Origin: Gonocerus acuteangulatus
Lineage: Eukaryota; Arthropoda; Insecta; Hemiptera; Coreidae
Assembly (NCBI GenBank): GCA_946811695.1
Contig: OX328123.1
Span: forward strand, 46,193,753-46,257,752
DNA: 64,000 bases
Direction: 5' to 3'
A program made the translations under genes and the position numbers. Shown piece after piece: positions 25,925-37,506 of this stretch. The notes below the pieces were generated by a model. It did not search any database. It worked only from the letters and a program-made list of their open reading frames with translations, and was not told where the DNA came from. How positions within the stretch are numbered: position 1 is the stretch's first letter; each line of letters starts with the position of its first letter.

Positions 25925-26628
25925 CTATATGAACAATTAATAATACGTGCGCTTACAACCCCTTCTGTTGTACATATGAGGCCAACGCCCGGGCTTGATG
26001 ATAATCATTCTTGTAACATAAGGTGAGAACATTTAGTGTCTTCACCAAAATCAGCTCAGCACGTGAGTTTTTAGTTTCAAACTCATCCTTATGGAACAAC
26101 ATTGCATCGTCCCTGACAACATAAAATTCTCGATGATGCTTCAACAGAAGAGTTATTTGTCCCTTAGAATGTGACCAGTTACTCCACGGAAGCCTTGAAA
26201 TCGAATAATTGTATTAACTCATTGTGGAAAAAAGATTGAAACTTCTAGGCATTTTTGCGCAATCAGGATTTCTGGCCCTTTAATGAAGCCAATTTGTGAA
26301 ATGCATGTTTTATTTTTACGTCTCTAATGAGTTTGGTTCTACTGGGTAGATCCTGGAAGGCGGTCTTTCTAACCAAAAATTGTACAAATATCTATAAATG
26401 AATTATAATATTGTTCATCAATACGGATACAGGGAAAGTACTTGAAGGCACAGTAGCAGTTCCTGCAGCACAAACAGTTGCTGTACTATTTATAGAATAA
26501 AGTAGATTACTGAAACAACAAAATGCCAATACTCTACTCCTATGATCTGCATGCAAGCATAATTCTATTGGACAGTATAAGTAATATACATAATAAATCT
26601 GAGTATAAAAAAAAAAAAAACAGACAAA
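25925..26628. other. No recognisable gene
   Basis: Small open frames on both strands lack recognisable motifs. Confidence 0.35.
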
Positions 26629-26629
26629 A

Positions 26630-26714
26630 GATTTTTCTACCAAATTTAATCTAAATCGGACCTTTTTTAAGCCTGTGAATGAGCGAACAGACAAACACAC
26701 ACACACTCATATAC

Positions 26715-26750
<36 letters not shown>

Positions 26751-26822
26751 TTTTGGATTGTACCATGAGGTCAAACTCATAAGCCGGGTTTCTGCAAAGA
26801 GGGAGGAACTGCGCTAAAAGCG
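26630..26822 (+). mobile_element. Family A 3' end fragment
   Basis: Diverged CGGACC and GAGCGAACAGACAAAC segments, (CA)n then (TA)n at 26717-26750, then ATGAGGTCAAACTCATAAGC and GAGGAACTGCGCTAAAA. Confidence 0.55.
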
Positions 26823-26829
26823 AAGCGGC

Positions 26830-27424
26830 ACAAAGAAAATCGAAATAAATATCGATATACAAATAAAAGTAATGAAGAAAACTGAATTTTGATGAAATTA
26901 AAAATATATAATATTTACCGATTTTTTAAAGATTTATTATTTAAAAGTAAAAACTCAGGAAGGTTGCAAAAAACAAAACAAAAAAACTTATACTTAAATG
27001 ATATCTAAGGCTACAACTTACGAATTTTTAAACTTTCGTATAAGTTGAAAGCCTACCAAATATTCACACGAGGCTAGAACATTAAGTTTTATATGAGAAA
27101 TGAAAATGTTTTGGTAATAAGACCTTAATTGTCCTAATAAATATTTACCGAGGCAGATCTCCATATTTATATTAGCTTCTCGAGTTAGCCCCTTCTTTTT
27201 TTTAACCCTATCTGAATTTTGTTTCATATTTTTATTCAGTCAATTAAACATGGTTTTAATTTTTATTTAACACAATATAAATTGTAATTCTTGTTTTAAG
27301 ACTTTATTGATAGTATGTAATGCCTCAAAGAAACTAGATGATCAAATATCGTAAGAATTACATATATCGTAAGAAGAAAAAGCAGATTTAAAATCAGCAA
27401 CCCTAAGAAACTAAATGGTCTACA
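26830..27424. other. No recognisable gene
   Basis: AT-rich; no supported feature. Confidence 0.35.
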
Positions 27425-27538
27425 AACAATTTTTAGTTTTGTCCTTTCGAAACGGTTTTTGTCTTTGTTTACCTCACTTTTTTAATTGGCTGTTTTTTTT
27501 AAATTGCACTTAACAGTAAAATGAGTATTTTGGAAAAA
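27425..27538 (-). mobile_element. Family A interior fragment
   Basis: Matches the interior of the copy at 3855-5252 (compare GGTTTTTGTCTTTGTTTACC here with the segment near 4640). It is joined directly to the 5' end of a family B element. Confidence 0.5.
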
Positions 27539-27541
27539 AAA

Positions 27542-28545
27542 AATAAAGTCCGTCATGCAGGAGCTGCATAAGTAAGCACTTTCCTCAGAATTTTTGTAGT
27601 GTAGACTATATTACTGAATAAAGTGCTGAAAATAATCTATATAAATAAAATAAGCACGTGAATAGTTCTGCTCATTTACATTTCTTATAAGAACTGTTCA
27701 ATTATTAATTTTGTAAATAATTTGCTTCCGGAGTTATGTTAGTACATGATACTGTACTACTTAATAAATACAAAAAACTCCATTTTCCGTCTTTTGATCT
27801 GACGCAGGAACAGGAAACAGCACCTCTAGTGGGAGATAGAGCTCCTCGCGTCGGCTTTGGGAACCTACGTCTGGCGGGCTAATTCTAATGAAACAGAGTT
27901 TAAAGTAAACCCTCCTTTCCAGTAGACCGATTTACTTCATTTTTGCAACACTTCTTCCTCATAAGATACCCATGACTTATACCGCGTTTCGTTATAATAC
28001 AGCAGAAATTACGACCGATATGAATATATTAGTACTTTAGGTCCGGAGTAAACTCCCCCCCTCCAAATAACCCCATTTAGTTTCTTTTTACAACCATTTT
28101 TCTCTGTTGATTACCACCAGGAATTCCAAGTTTCGTTGAAATGTAACAAAAATTACGGCTGGTAGTGGCAAATTGGTAATGTGGGTCCGGAGTAAACCCC
28201 CCCCCCCTCCTAATGAACCGATTTATTTTATTTTTACAACGTATTTCTCACTTTAGATCAACAAAACTAATACCGAGTTTCGTTGAGATATAACAAAATA
28301 TACGGCTGGCATGGTCAAATTAGTGTTTTAGGTCCGAGGTAAACCCCCCCCCCTCCCGGTACCGATTTTGGTGGTTAACGAACTCGTTCAATCGTTTGCT
28401 AATTGAACGCTATATACCACGTTTCGTGAAGAAAAAACAAAAACTCTGGCCGCTATCGTGTTAATAGACACAAGTAATATATATATATATATATTTTAAC
28501 GGGGGTCATTTTCGGTTTCTTCTAGGTAGGATCGATAAAGATTTG
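27542..28545 (+). mobile_element. Family B element (HINE-like), 3' truncated
   Basis: 5' end AAAGTCCGTCATGCAGGAGC followed by AGCACTTTCCTC. The interior has several tandem units near 27900-28370, each with a C-run (CCGGAGTAAAC plus C7-12) and a TTTCGTTGARATRTAACA segment, then an (AT)n tract at 28480-28494. It is the inverse of the copy at 38678-39975. The hairpin end is missing. Confidence 0.65.
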
Positions 28546-28683
28546 ACTTTGAGATTTAATTTTTCAAGATAGATCAAAATCTATGAATAACTGCTTCTAT
28601 TCCTTTACTATTGTCACTGGGGATATGAGCAGAAACGGGTTAAGATGAAACAGTTTCTGCAAGTCAGACTTTTTTAATTTGTC
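28546..28683 (-). mobile_element. Family A-like 5' end fragment
   Basis: Ends GGTTAAGATGAAACAGTTTC then GCAAGTCAGACTTTTTT, a diverged form of the family A terminus. It is joined to the truncated family B element. Confidence 0.5.
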
Positions 28684-29297
28684 GTTAGTTTCTTTATTTC
28701 ATTTGACTAGTGATTTGCACTCTCCTATCGTAAAAAATTGTACAACATTGACAATTTTTAGGAAAAGAATTAAATCTTTTGAAGGTAACAGTATGTTTTA
28801 TTAATTTAGACGGACTTATTTTCCAAAACAATAGTTTATAATCTTTTCTGCATTCCAATATATTTCTATATATCTAAATGACAGCTAACTAAATGGAATA
28901 GATACTAAACATACACGGCGAACGGTACCCAATAATGTGCCTTGTGTATAATGTTGCTAGAGCTCTGGGCTGCCCAATCATGGACCTTGTCAACATGTCA
29001 CAAATCCTCTAATTTGACCTGTAATCGCAATAGGGCCTTGTTACCCCAAATCCCTATCATACACTATCCCCTATTATCACATAACCCCTATCTTCTCCTA
29101 TTATATTAGCATGCTTTGTTAGTACAATCCATTTTTATTATAGTACTTTTAAAATACCTCGGAAAAAATGTAATGAAAACTATTAGATAAATATTAGCCT
29201 TTAATGACTCTTTATAATTGTTGTACTAAAATGAATTCATACTTTCGCCTGCTCAACGTTGGCTGTATACAAATACGTTTCCCATTTTCTGGCCTTT
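28684..29297. other. No recognisable gene
   Basis: AT-rich; no supported feature. Confidence 0.35.
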
Positions 29298-29429
29298 TTT
29301 AGCAGATCCTCCCTCCCTCCAAAGGGAACCCGGTTTATAAGGTTGACCTCATGACGCAATCCGGAAGTGCCGACTAGGAACGTACGCTTCAGACCCCTAG
29401 AGAACGAAAATAACGGTGGTCCAAATTTG

Positions 29430-29479
<50 letters not shown>

Positions 29480-29504
29480 GAGCGCGAACAGACAAATTTA
29501 CACA

Positions 29505-29550
<46 letters not shown>

Positions 29551-29910
29551 GTATGTATTTATAATATACATACATTGTTTATATTTGTCAGTTCGCGCTC
29601 TCCCTGGATCGATTTTGATGAAATTTGTAATAAAAATCATTTGTCTAATTTGAAAGGCAAGTTTTAACCAGCAGAATCCGTCAACAGGAACATGGTTTTT
29701 GGAGCGAAATTCGCGCGAAAAAGAACAATCGTTACGCTTACTTTGTACGCTCGCATGTTTTATAGGTTTCTTTGCCTAGAAAAACGAATAAAACCATTTT
29801 TAAGGGGATAGCTTTAACCGTTTTTGAGAAAAATGGAAAAATAGTTGTCGAATAAAGTTTTTGGTTAGGGTACTTAGAATCATCGGATTAAGATAAAATA
29901 TTTTCTGCAT
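29298..29910 (-). mobile_element. Family A element, truncated, with two AT cores
   Basis: Begins with a degenerate hairpin end (CCTCCCTCCCTCCAAAGGGA) and TATAAGGTTGACCTCATGAC. Two (AT)n tracts (29429-29477 and 29509-29540) flank a GCGAACAGACAAAT block. The interior continues to about 29910. A further diverged interior fragment is at about 30150-30270. Confidence 0.55.
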
Positions 29911-32600
29911 GTTCAAAATTCATGTACACCATCACTTGAATTCGCATCATCTCAATGGCTAACTAAATCTAAGTTATTATTTTTATTCGCACTCTAGCTG
30001 GCTAAAATATGGACAGATCTTTTACTAAAACACTGATTTTACTGCCAAATTCAATAAAAAGAAAATTAACCAATTAAAAATTGAGGTCAAGACGGACAAA
30101 TATCATACAAAAACCGAAACCGACAGTATTGAATTTTTTTTTTTTTTTTTAGATATTTAAGAAAATATCCGAAAATCCTTAAACTTATCATGTTTCTTAC
30201 TCCAAAGGAACCCAAAATGTAAATAGATTTCTTTAAATGAATGCCAAACATCTAGAAAATTTTCCTTTATCGTTCCTCAGTTAATTAGGTAGGATAAATA
30301 AATGGTTAAAGATTATAATTACGCCACCAGACGATCTTAACCATCTTGAAGAACAACAGGATCACTAAGATGTTGCACAAAACTAGTGACTAAGGAACTT
30401 GAATAACACACAAAATATGAAATGATAGATAGAAAATGTCAATTCATGAAATTGATAAGCCGTTTGACGCGTTAAATACACCTGTAACGGCGTTGAATAA
30501 ATCTGTGAATTAATGAGCTACCATTATCAGTTTTAAGGTCTTTTGCATACTGACTTATGGACAAACCCTCCCTAGGAATGTACTAGCCCTACAAAAGCTT
30601 CATGTCCACGCATTACCCTGTTCGAGGCATATCTTCGATACAAATGAAAAGTATAGAATGTGAAAAAAAAGCATTTTTCATTTTCAATCTATACTGATTG
30701 CTAATGGACTTAAGTTCTGCAAGTTCTTGAATCTACGTTCTCTCAGTGGAAGGCAGAAGTAACTACTGTCAAAAAAACTACTGCCGACTATTTGGCTGTC
30801 CCAAAGGAAAGAAATGAATACAAGTTTTTTCACTCTGGAAAGTGGTGATTTTCACATTCGATACTTTGCATTTGTATTGGCAATATAAAAATTGAGGCAG
30901 CATGAACATATCACTAATCATGTTCTTTGCAATCCTATTAATATTTCATTTATGAGTAGATGAAGGCTAAAACATCTTAAACTTTTAAGACCTATTTAGC
31001 CATCTTACATAGCAAAAGGCCTTTGAATTTAATTGAAATAAATCATTCATGTAGAATTAAAACATTAGTAATAGCCGTAATTCTAAGTTAGATCTTCTAA
31101 TACATTATCCGAGTGCTATATCACTGATTACTCAACTCAGCATGAATAAATCCAGGATAATCTCTCAACTTCATCCGAATTCCCCTCCTCCGCTCTTTTC
31201 TATTATTTATATACCATATAAAGCCTTTATGTAGTTATGAATGTAATTTAATCTGACACAAAAAAAAACTCCATGAAAGCTATTCCTTTTTTGTAGGATT
31301 GAAAAAATTCTATGAAAAATTCGACATGTTCACAGCCACAAAACCTTAAAATATCGAATAACATTATATTCGAACAGAAGTACTAAAGACCAGATACTGC
31401 CAAGTGACAAAATGGCCTAAAAACTGTCCAGAAAAGATTTTCTCTTTTATTTGGGCTACCAACTGGTGAAAGCTCAGATGGCAGTTAGCGCCTAACTGGA
31501 GAACATACTAAAACCACTGAAGACACTGATGCATGTTGTTTTGGGAGATGAATCAACTCCTGATGGACCTTCAACATTTTTCTTCACCTTGGGCTAACCC
31601 GTGAGGTGTTCATTTTTTGACAGAAAGGAAAACAGGAAGACGAAAACGCCATGTTCTGTGTGTAGTAGGGCGATGTGCCGCGATTACCGATCACCAAAAT
31701 GTGTTAAATGTTAACGATTCTTAATTGGACAGAACATTGTATTTTCCTAATGTTCCTATTTTGTATGGCTTTTGATCATTCTAGTTTATTATTCGCAAAA
31801 AATATTTTCAGTTTATCAAAATTTTTTTCAGTATAATTATTTGGTGTATGAACAATATTGAGTTTTAGGATTTTCTAGCTATTTTGTGAATTTTAATGAA
31901 TATTTTTGCAGATTTACTACTGTTTGAATTTATTTCTTGATGTTCCTGTTCTATACATTGTTGTATAAAAAAGCTGATTCTAACTAGCGTATAACATGGT
32001 ACAATTTACTGATAAAGCGTACTTATATTTAAATAATAAATAATAAAACTTTATTCTCTTTACCTGAGAACCCTTGTTGTATTGAATCAGTTTCTATCAG
32101 GGATGAAAACTAATGACAAAAATAAAAGTCAGAAATTGAAAAAAAAAAATGGAAGAAAATAAAGAAAGGCTATAAGAAGATTTTTATAAGACCGCAACTT
32201 GATACTTCCGGAAGACGCGGCAGAAGCTGAGAGTTCTAAGACTCAGCTGTTGGTCGAAGCGAGTCACGTTTCCATCTCTGCCATTATTGGTGTGTATGTG
32301 CCGACGAGCTGGTCCAATCACTGGAGGAATTCGTTAGCTTTTCATCATATTGGCATTCAGTCGGCTTCTAGTCCTTGTTAGATTTCCAATAAATGCTTCT
32401 CTCTGGTGAAAACGGAACAAGGGAAATAAAAAATGACCAATCCGTCATTCGATCTATTTTTGTTTATTTCAAAAGCATTCAAGACACTTCAACATATTCT
32501 TTTTTTCAACAAAAAAAAGTATAACAATTGTCGACATCGTACCGTGGATATTCCAAAAGAATTTTATTGGACAAAAGATTTTTTTTTCAAGTGGCTTCGT
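29911..32600. other. Gene-poor stretch
   Basis: No recognisable coding region. It contains a diverged family A fragment (30150-30270). A segment at about 30640-30870 recurs inverted at about 58010-58205 (GTGAAAATCACCACTTT shared). Small open frames (for example 32199-32381) have no recognisable motif. Confidence 0.4.
30640..30870 (+). repeat. Dispersed repeat, partner at 58010-58205
   Basis: Shares several blocks with the reverse complement of 58010-58205, including AAAGTGGTGATTTTCAC and TTGCATTTGTAT-like sequence. Class unknown. Confidence 0.5.
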
Positions 32601-32656
32601 TCCTGGGTTGGATTCGGCCTCCCTGAACGTCCATACGCCAACCCTGCCTTTAATTA

Positions 32657-33672
32657 CACTGTTCTGCAAAAAAAAAACTTTTCTCCCCTCCCTTGAACAA
32701 TTTTGCCTGTTTCTCATGTTTTCAGGTGTGCTGAGTCCGAATCTGAACTCAGAAAAATTCTATCACCCTCTGATTTTGAGAGAGAAGAGGAGAAACTTGG
32801 AAAAAATGAAAAATTGTATTTGAAAATTATTGTCTTTATTATAACAGATTTCTTTTTCTTTTTCAACGGTAAAATATAATTAATTGAATCCTGCATGCTA
32901 TCAGGTATAATAGTAGATATGACACAACTCAAAAAATATACACACATCGTCAATGAGTATTTTTTTTTTTCTTTTGTACTCTTCCTCCTCTGTCTCCCGC
33001 TGCAGTGTCCAGCAGTAATCCGCCAGCATCTTCTCATTCCATTTGCCAGTGTATCTTTTTTCCATTCTGGATATGTCTTGGTGGAATCGTTCTCCATGTT
33101 CGTCCGAAACTGCACCCAAATTTGGGGCGAAAAAGTTTAGGTGACTATGCAGGAAATGTATTTTTAAGGACATATTGCATCCCAATGTTTTATATGAAGT
33201 AAGCAGTTCTTGGACTATTTTTCGGTAGTCTCTAGATATTTCGTTTCCCAAAAACTTAGCACATACCTCTCGAAAAGCAATCCAAGCCTTTTTCTCAGTA
33301 GTATTTAACTTTGCTTCAAAAGTGAGGTCCTTGAGTAGATGTCGAATTTGGGGTCCTACGATCAAAAACTGAAAAAACACTTTTAGCCATATTTCTTCAA
33401 CCACTTGTAATATTCCCATCATTTTTCTTTTCGTTCAAATATACTTCATTGCGCTCAAAATCATCGGGCTTTTGAATTTTTTTCACTATGTTTTGATGCC
33501 AAAAAAAATTCGTCAAATTTACAAAAAACTCACATTTTTGGATAAAAAACTAGAATTTCTCAAGAAACTGTGCGTGATAGACAGAATCTGACTTCAAATT
33601 CGTGTTCAGCACATTTGAAAACAGTAAGAAAGCATGTTTTGGTTTGAAGGAGGATTTTCGTGCAGAACAGTG
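32657..33672. mobile_element. DNA transposon with CACTG termini (CMC/CACTA-like), deleted
   Basis: A 1,016-bp element with perfect 12-bp terminal inverted repeats: CACTGTTCTGCA at 32657-32668 and TGCAGAACAGTG at 33661-33672. TTA flanks both sides (32654-32656 and 33673-33675), a candidate 3-bp target duplication. It sits inside dispersed repeat D. CACTA/CACTG ends with short duplications are typical of the CMC (En/Spm-like) superfamily, so that class is inferred. It carries part of a protein on the minus strand, so it is probably an internally deleted copy. Confidence 0.75.
32901..33422 (-). pseudogene. Transposon-associated protein C-terminal part
   Basis: The translation (173 codons) contains ISRDYRKIVQELLTSYKTLG, CNMSLKIHFLHSHLNFFAPN and GAVSDEHGERFHQDISRMEK, then YTGKWNEKMLADYCWTLQR. 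I recognise this segment from memory as a highly multicopy protein of arthropod genomes (usual form FHQDI...RYQGKW...ADYCW), but I cannot name a family with certainty. It lies wholly inside the CACTG-ended element, which supports a transposase or accessory role. The N-terminal half of such proteins is missing. The final 25 residues may be post-frame readthrough. Confidence 0.6.
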
Positions 33673-33816
33673 TTATTTTATTAATGGGTACCTGCAAAAT
33701 GGAAAATCAGGCAGCCGGAGCATAGTACTGATCCCTCTGCCTAGTGTTCCGTATGAAGAAGAATCTGATGCAGTATCTGCGCCTTGTGGCTTATTAAGGG
33801 ACTGATTACATATATG

Positions 33817-33821
<5 letters not shown>

Positions 33822-33865
<44 letters not shown>
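33822..33865. repeat. (AT)n microsatellite
   Basis: TA repeat adjoining dispersed repeat D, as also seen at 41270. Confidence 0.95.
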
Positions 33866-33867
<2 letters not shown>

Positions 33868-34009
33868 CTATTTAGTATAGAAGTAATTATAAGATTCCTA
33901 AGTGTGGAATTATTTCCTCGTCGCTCCAGCTGGACATTGCACGGTTGGCCATCTTCAAACAACTCTTTAAAGGCCCGAAATCTTTGCATTAATTAAGGAC
34001 CCTTCGTAA

Positions 34010-35935
34010 TGAGATGCTGACAGATCCTCCATGCTGATGCCCTATCGATCCTAGGCTAAGCCACTGTTGGATTATGGCTGTGCTATCTATTCATGGAACT
34101 GTCAAAGCACACTCCTAATGTACCATTTCAACACTGGTTACCCAGAAACATTAACAATTTTCCAGCTGACTAAATGACTCTCCGCCTTTTCTTCAAATGA
34201 TCGCACCTTCAATGGGGCAACTGAAGCACGATAATGCCATCATTAATATAATAAAACTCCATATAATATTCTGAAAACTGTTTACGTAAATTTGTTACAT
34301 TTATTTGAGGTACTGAATGAGAAAAAGTGTTAAATAAACATTTTTTGGATTAACAATGAGTATAGTGAAGCACCATCATCCCAAGTTCACTAAAACTACA
34401 CTACTATTTTATATAATACTAGTTATTGAATCCATAATATGGATTTATAATAACAGCTGCAATAAAAAATAAAAAATAAAAAAAATAAAAAAAAAACCTA
34501 TTCCTGTTATATTTTGATTTCTTTAATTTTAATGATACTTGCTGAAGAATAGATTCTAAATTTCAGTTTCTAAAAAGATCTCTGTACTTCCACCAATTTC
34601 TTATTAATTCCAAAAAAGTCCATAAAATGAACTCTTATGAAGAAGTATCTCTGAGGACGCAATTTTAAAACGAGCGGAATGGTCAGTAAAGAATTTCGTA
34701 AAGTAGCCTATGCTCAAAAAGCGGCATAGGCTGTATACAAAACAGGCAGCTCGTTTATACTGAACAAGGGCTGTATAATTTAATTATCATCCCCAAAATG
34801 CCCAAACGCAGCTGTGGACTTCAACTGTTTTGTTTTATTCCAAAATATATAGACGACGATTTCAAAATCATGTTCAGAGAAAGGGTAACAATCGAAAGGA
34901 TAAAACATTTTCAAGAAGACAGAGTTAGCAGAAAACGTCGAAAGGCCCAGTTCAATCTTAAAAAGTACTCCTGATGATTAAGTAAGTATTGTTTTTTTTT
35001 TCATTAAAAGATTAGTATTAGGCGGTTATATTTCAAGACTAGGTGTGCCCGCGACTTCGTCTGCGTGGATAGTGACTTAGGGGAGCATTTTTGGATGTAT
35101 CTTTTGGTTTATTTTGGATTATAAAGTCCGTCGTATGGGTATTTAAAACAAATCTACTTTACAGTAATGCTTCTCGATGACATTAGGCGTACAACGATCG
35201 GGGATCAAGCATACAGGCTGCTAGGATTGCTAAAACGTGGCAGAGCCACTACGCTGACTCCTTAGGGATCGTTAAACCCTAGTGTGAATAGAGTGTCTGA
35301 CAGACAGCAGAAATACTGACCAAAATTCTATAAAGTCATTGTTTTGGGTACTATTGCGTTGATTAAAGCCCCCAATAGTATTTTTCCCATATGTCTTTCA
35401 TGTACAGACAGTGATCCGTTGGAATTTTCTTATTTGTATATGTATAGATCTCTGCTTCATATTTAAGCTTCATTTACAAACAGATTCCTGTGACTTGGGT
35501 ATACATATTTCAGTTCCGTTATCTACTCGTATACTGTATTGACTGCTCAACACGAGCTCTTGCAGGAGCCAACGGATGCCCACAATGTAAGCCTTGTCCC
35601 GCATATTGAACCTTGTAGGCCATTATTGAAGACAATATGCCTTAGGCTTTGTGTTCATCCGCACCACCTGCCCAAGTATTCTACTTCAAAATTCCTAAAA
35701 CAACATTCTCTAACCAATAAAATCATTAAGAATACTTATTTTTTTTCTAAATTAGTTTGTCTTAAATATTCACTTTCGCAACGACAGGTGGACTGACAGA
35801 TTTTCAACTGTTAATAACTATATCGTTTTCAAGAGTCTAACGATAATTGGGAATTCAAAAAATACGAGTAGTACCAATTCTACATAAAGAAAATTTATTT
35901 TGGATAAAAATAATGTAAGGTATTAAACTGAGATC
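34010..35935. other. Gene-poor stretch
   Basis: No recognised coding region. CCCGCGACTTCGTCTGCGTG near 35048 resembles a motif common in arthropod interspersed repeats, but I could not delimit an element. Confidence 0.35.
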
Positions 35936-36201
35936 ATCATTATTCAACTATATCTTTATATAATATTTTATTCTAATCTTTCCTTAACTCCTAACGTAAC
36001 CAAAATGTAAACATCTTTGTTTATATGAATTTCAAACATGCAGAAAATATTTTAACTGAATCCCAAGATTCTAAGTACCCAAATCAAAAACTAGATTCAA
36101 CAACTATTTTTTCCACTTTTCTCAAAAACGGTTCAAGCTATCCAGGTAAATGAAAAAACGTCCAATTCCTTCACAACAGTTTATTTTTCACGCTTAGCGC
36201 T

Positions 36202-36229
36202 TTCGGTAGCTCTTGCTACCATCCTCAGA
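36202..36229 (-). ncRNA. Hammerhead-ribozyme-like core (left terminal copy)
   Basis: The minus strand carries CTGAGGA, a GGTAGC/GCTACC stem with AAGA loop, then GAAA. This fits the conserved hammerhead pattern CUGANGA - stem II - GAAA. Stems I and III were not established. Confidence 0.5.
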
Positions 36230-36254
36230 ACTGTGACAAAATGAATAGAAGAAA

Positions 36255-37004
36255 ATGAATGGAATAAAACAGTTGAAAATGCTGCCTTTTATTTATTATA
36301 TTGATCGACTCCTGTCAGTACCTATTTCTGAGGGCAATCATCACCGTGAGCTTCTCCATATAAAGCATGTTGCGAAGAAGAACGGATATGATGCCCTCAT
36401 GATTGATGGTATTTACAGGAGACGAAAAGAAAAACATGCCCTTAACGTAGCTTTTCCCAATTTTCTAAAACCCAACGTATCTGAGGTTAGATGGTTCACC
36501 TTACCATATTTAGGCCAAATCTCGGAAAAAATAGCGTCCATTTTAAGTAAAGCGAATGTTAGGGTGGCCTTTAAAAATTCTCCATCTTTGGCTAATGCTC
36601 TTTGTGACGTCAAGGATAAGATAGACACGGGAAATAAGAGTGGCGTCTATAAAATCGTATGTGGCCTCTTTTCCGGTTCGTACGTAGGGCAAACTGGTAG
36701 GAAACTTAAAATAAGAGCTAGAGAACATAAAACCAGGTCGGATTCTGAATTTCGTCAACACTGCCTCGCAGCGGGACACAGCGATGCTGACCTTTCTCTG
36801 TATCTTTTACATTGCCGGAAGAAGTATGCACAGATGAACGTCCTAGAAAGTATAGAGATACGTATCGACAAGATCCTGAGCTCGTGTAATCTAAATAAAA
36901 GGACAGATACGTATCAAATTGATATGTTAGGTCACGTCTCTGTGCAGGCTTTCTGCCTGCTTCCCTTCAGTCAGCCCTCAGCAGTGAAGCTGAACCCATT
37001 ATAG
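36255..37004 (+). pseudogene. Penelope-like ORF: RT tail plus GIY-YIG endonuclease
   Basis: 249 codons in one frame with a normal stop. The N-terminal part (LLSVPISEGNHHRELLHIKH, DALMIDGIYRRRKEK) corresponds to the region after the RT core in PLEs. The linker VRWFTLPYLGQISEKIASIL leads to the GIY-YIG nuclease: SGVYKIVCG (GIY strand), GSYVGQTGRKLKIRAREHK (YIG strand plus catalytic Arg), then an E-containing segment NVLESIEIRI with the metal-binding Glu. The nuclease makes the nick that primes reverse transcription. The endonuclease looks complete, but without the RT core this copy cannot be autonomous. The first residues overlap the inverted terminal segment, so the start codon is not the original one. 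Confidence 0.85.
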
Positions 37005-37224
37005 GTGAGTCTCTCTCCTCAATTCTCTACCCATTTCATTTTATCACGTTTGACTTGTGTTTTTGTTTATATTGTATGGTTTTTTAATGTTTGTGTTGAC
37101 GAATCAAGATTATTGTGATTATTTATTTTACGTGTAGGTTTAGTGAGTATTTTAATATTTAGAAGTTTGCTGTTATGCAACTGTTTCATTTCATTCATTT
37201 TCTTCTATTCATTTTGTCACAGTT

Positions 37225-37252
37225 CTGAGGATGGTAGCAAGAGCTACCGAAA
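37225..37252 (+). ncRNA. Hammerhead-ribozyme-like core (right terminal copy)
   Basis: CTGAGGA at 37225-37231, stem II GGTAGC (37233-37238) and GCTACC (37243-37248), then GAAA at 37249-37252. The same element lies inverted at 36202-36229. Confidence 0.5.
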
Positions 37253-37447
37253 GCGCTAAGCGTGAAAAATAAACTGTTGTGAAGGAATTGGACGTTTTTT
37301 CATTTACCTGAAGATCTTCCTTCTCTGCCAGCAACCTCAGCGTTTTTGGTTCAAGCTATCTCCTTAAGAATGGTTTCAATCGTTTTCCTAGGCCAAGAAG
37401 CCCGACTAGGTCTAGTGCCGACTAGAAATTTTTAACTTAATTATATA

Positions 37448-37456
<9 letters not shown>

Positions 37457-37494
<38 letters not shown>

Positions 37495-37506
37495 GGGGGG
37501 GGGGGA
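37457..37506. repeat. (AT)n(G)n microsatellite
   Basis: TA repeat followed by a run of G. Confidence 0.9.

Larger units (their letters stand above)
32610..33800 (+). repeat. Dispersed repeat D, interrupted by a DNA element
   Basis: The two halves (about 32610-32656 and 33673-33800) correspond to one uninterrupted copy at 41089-41265. CGGCCTCCCTGA and CCAACCC are in the left half. TTAATGGGTACCTG, AAATCAGGC and CGGAGCATA are in the right half. The gap is the CACTG-ended element. Confidence 0.7.
36143..37347 (+). mobile_element. Penelope-like element, 5' truncated, inverted termini
   Basis: Flanked by a 13-bp target duplication GGTTCAAGCTATC (36130-36142 and 37348-37360). A terminal segment of about 120 bp is present in inverted orientation at the left (36144-36262) and in sense orientation at the right (37188-37309), around the 3' part of the coding region. 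PLEs are known for such partial, often inverted, terminal repeats and for hammerhead ribozyme motifs within them. The RT catalytic core is absent. Confidence 0.85.
35940..37440 (+). mobile_element. Family A element split by a Penelope-like insertion
   Basis: The left piece (to 36142) has the AACATGCAGAAAATATTTT and CTCAAAAACGGTTCAAGCTA interior. The right piece (from 37348) resumes GGTTCAAGCTATC, then GGTTTCAATCGTTTTCCTAG and a remnant of the (AT)n core. The two pieces are colinear with intact family A interiors. Confidence 0.6.

Noticed and set aside
32895..33202. Plus-strand frames over the CACTG-ended element
   Set aside because: Opposite strand of the transposon-associated protein; no recognisable motif.
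35037..35080. RTE- or SINE-like end (CGCGACTTCGTCTGCGTGG)
   Set aside because: Suggestive of a common arthropod repeat, but no boundary, partner copy or coding sequence in the window.
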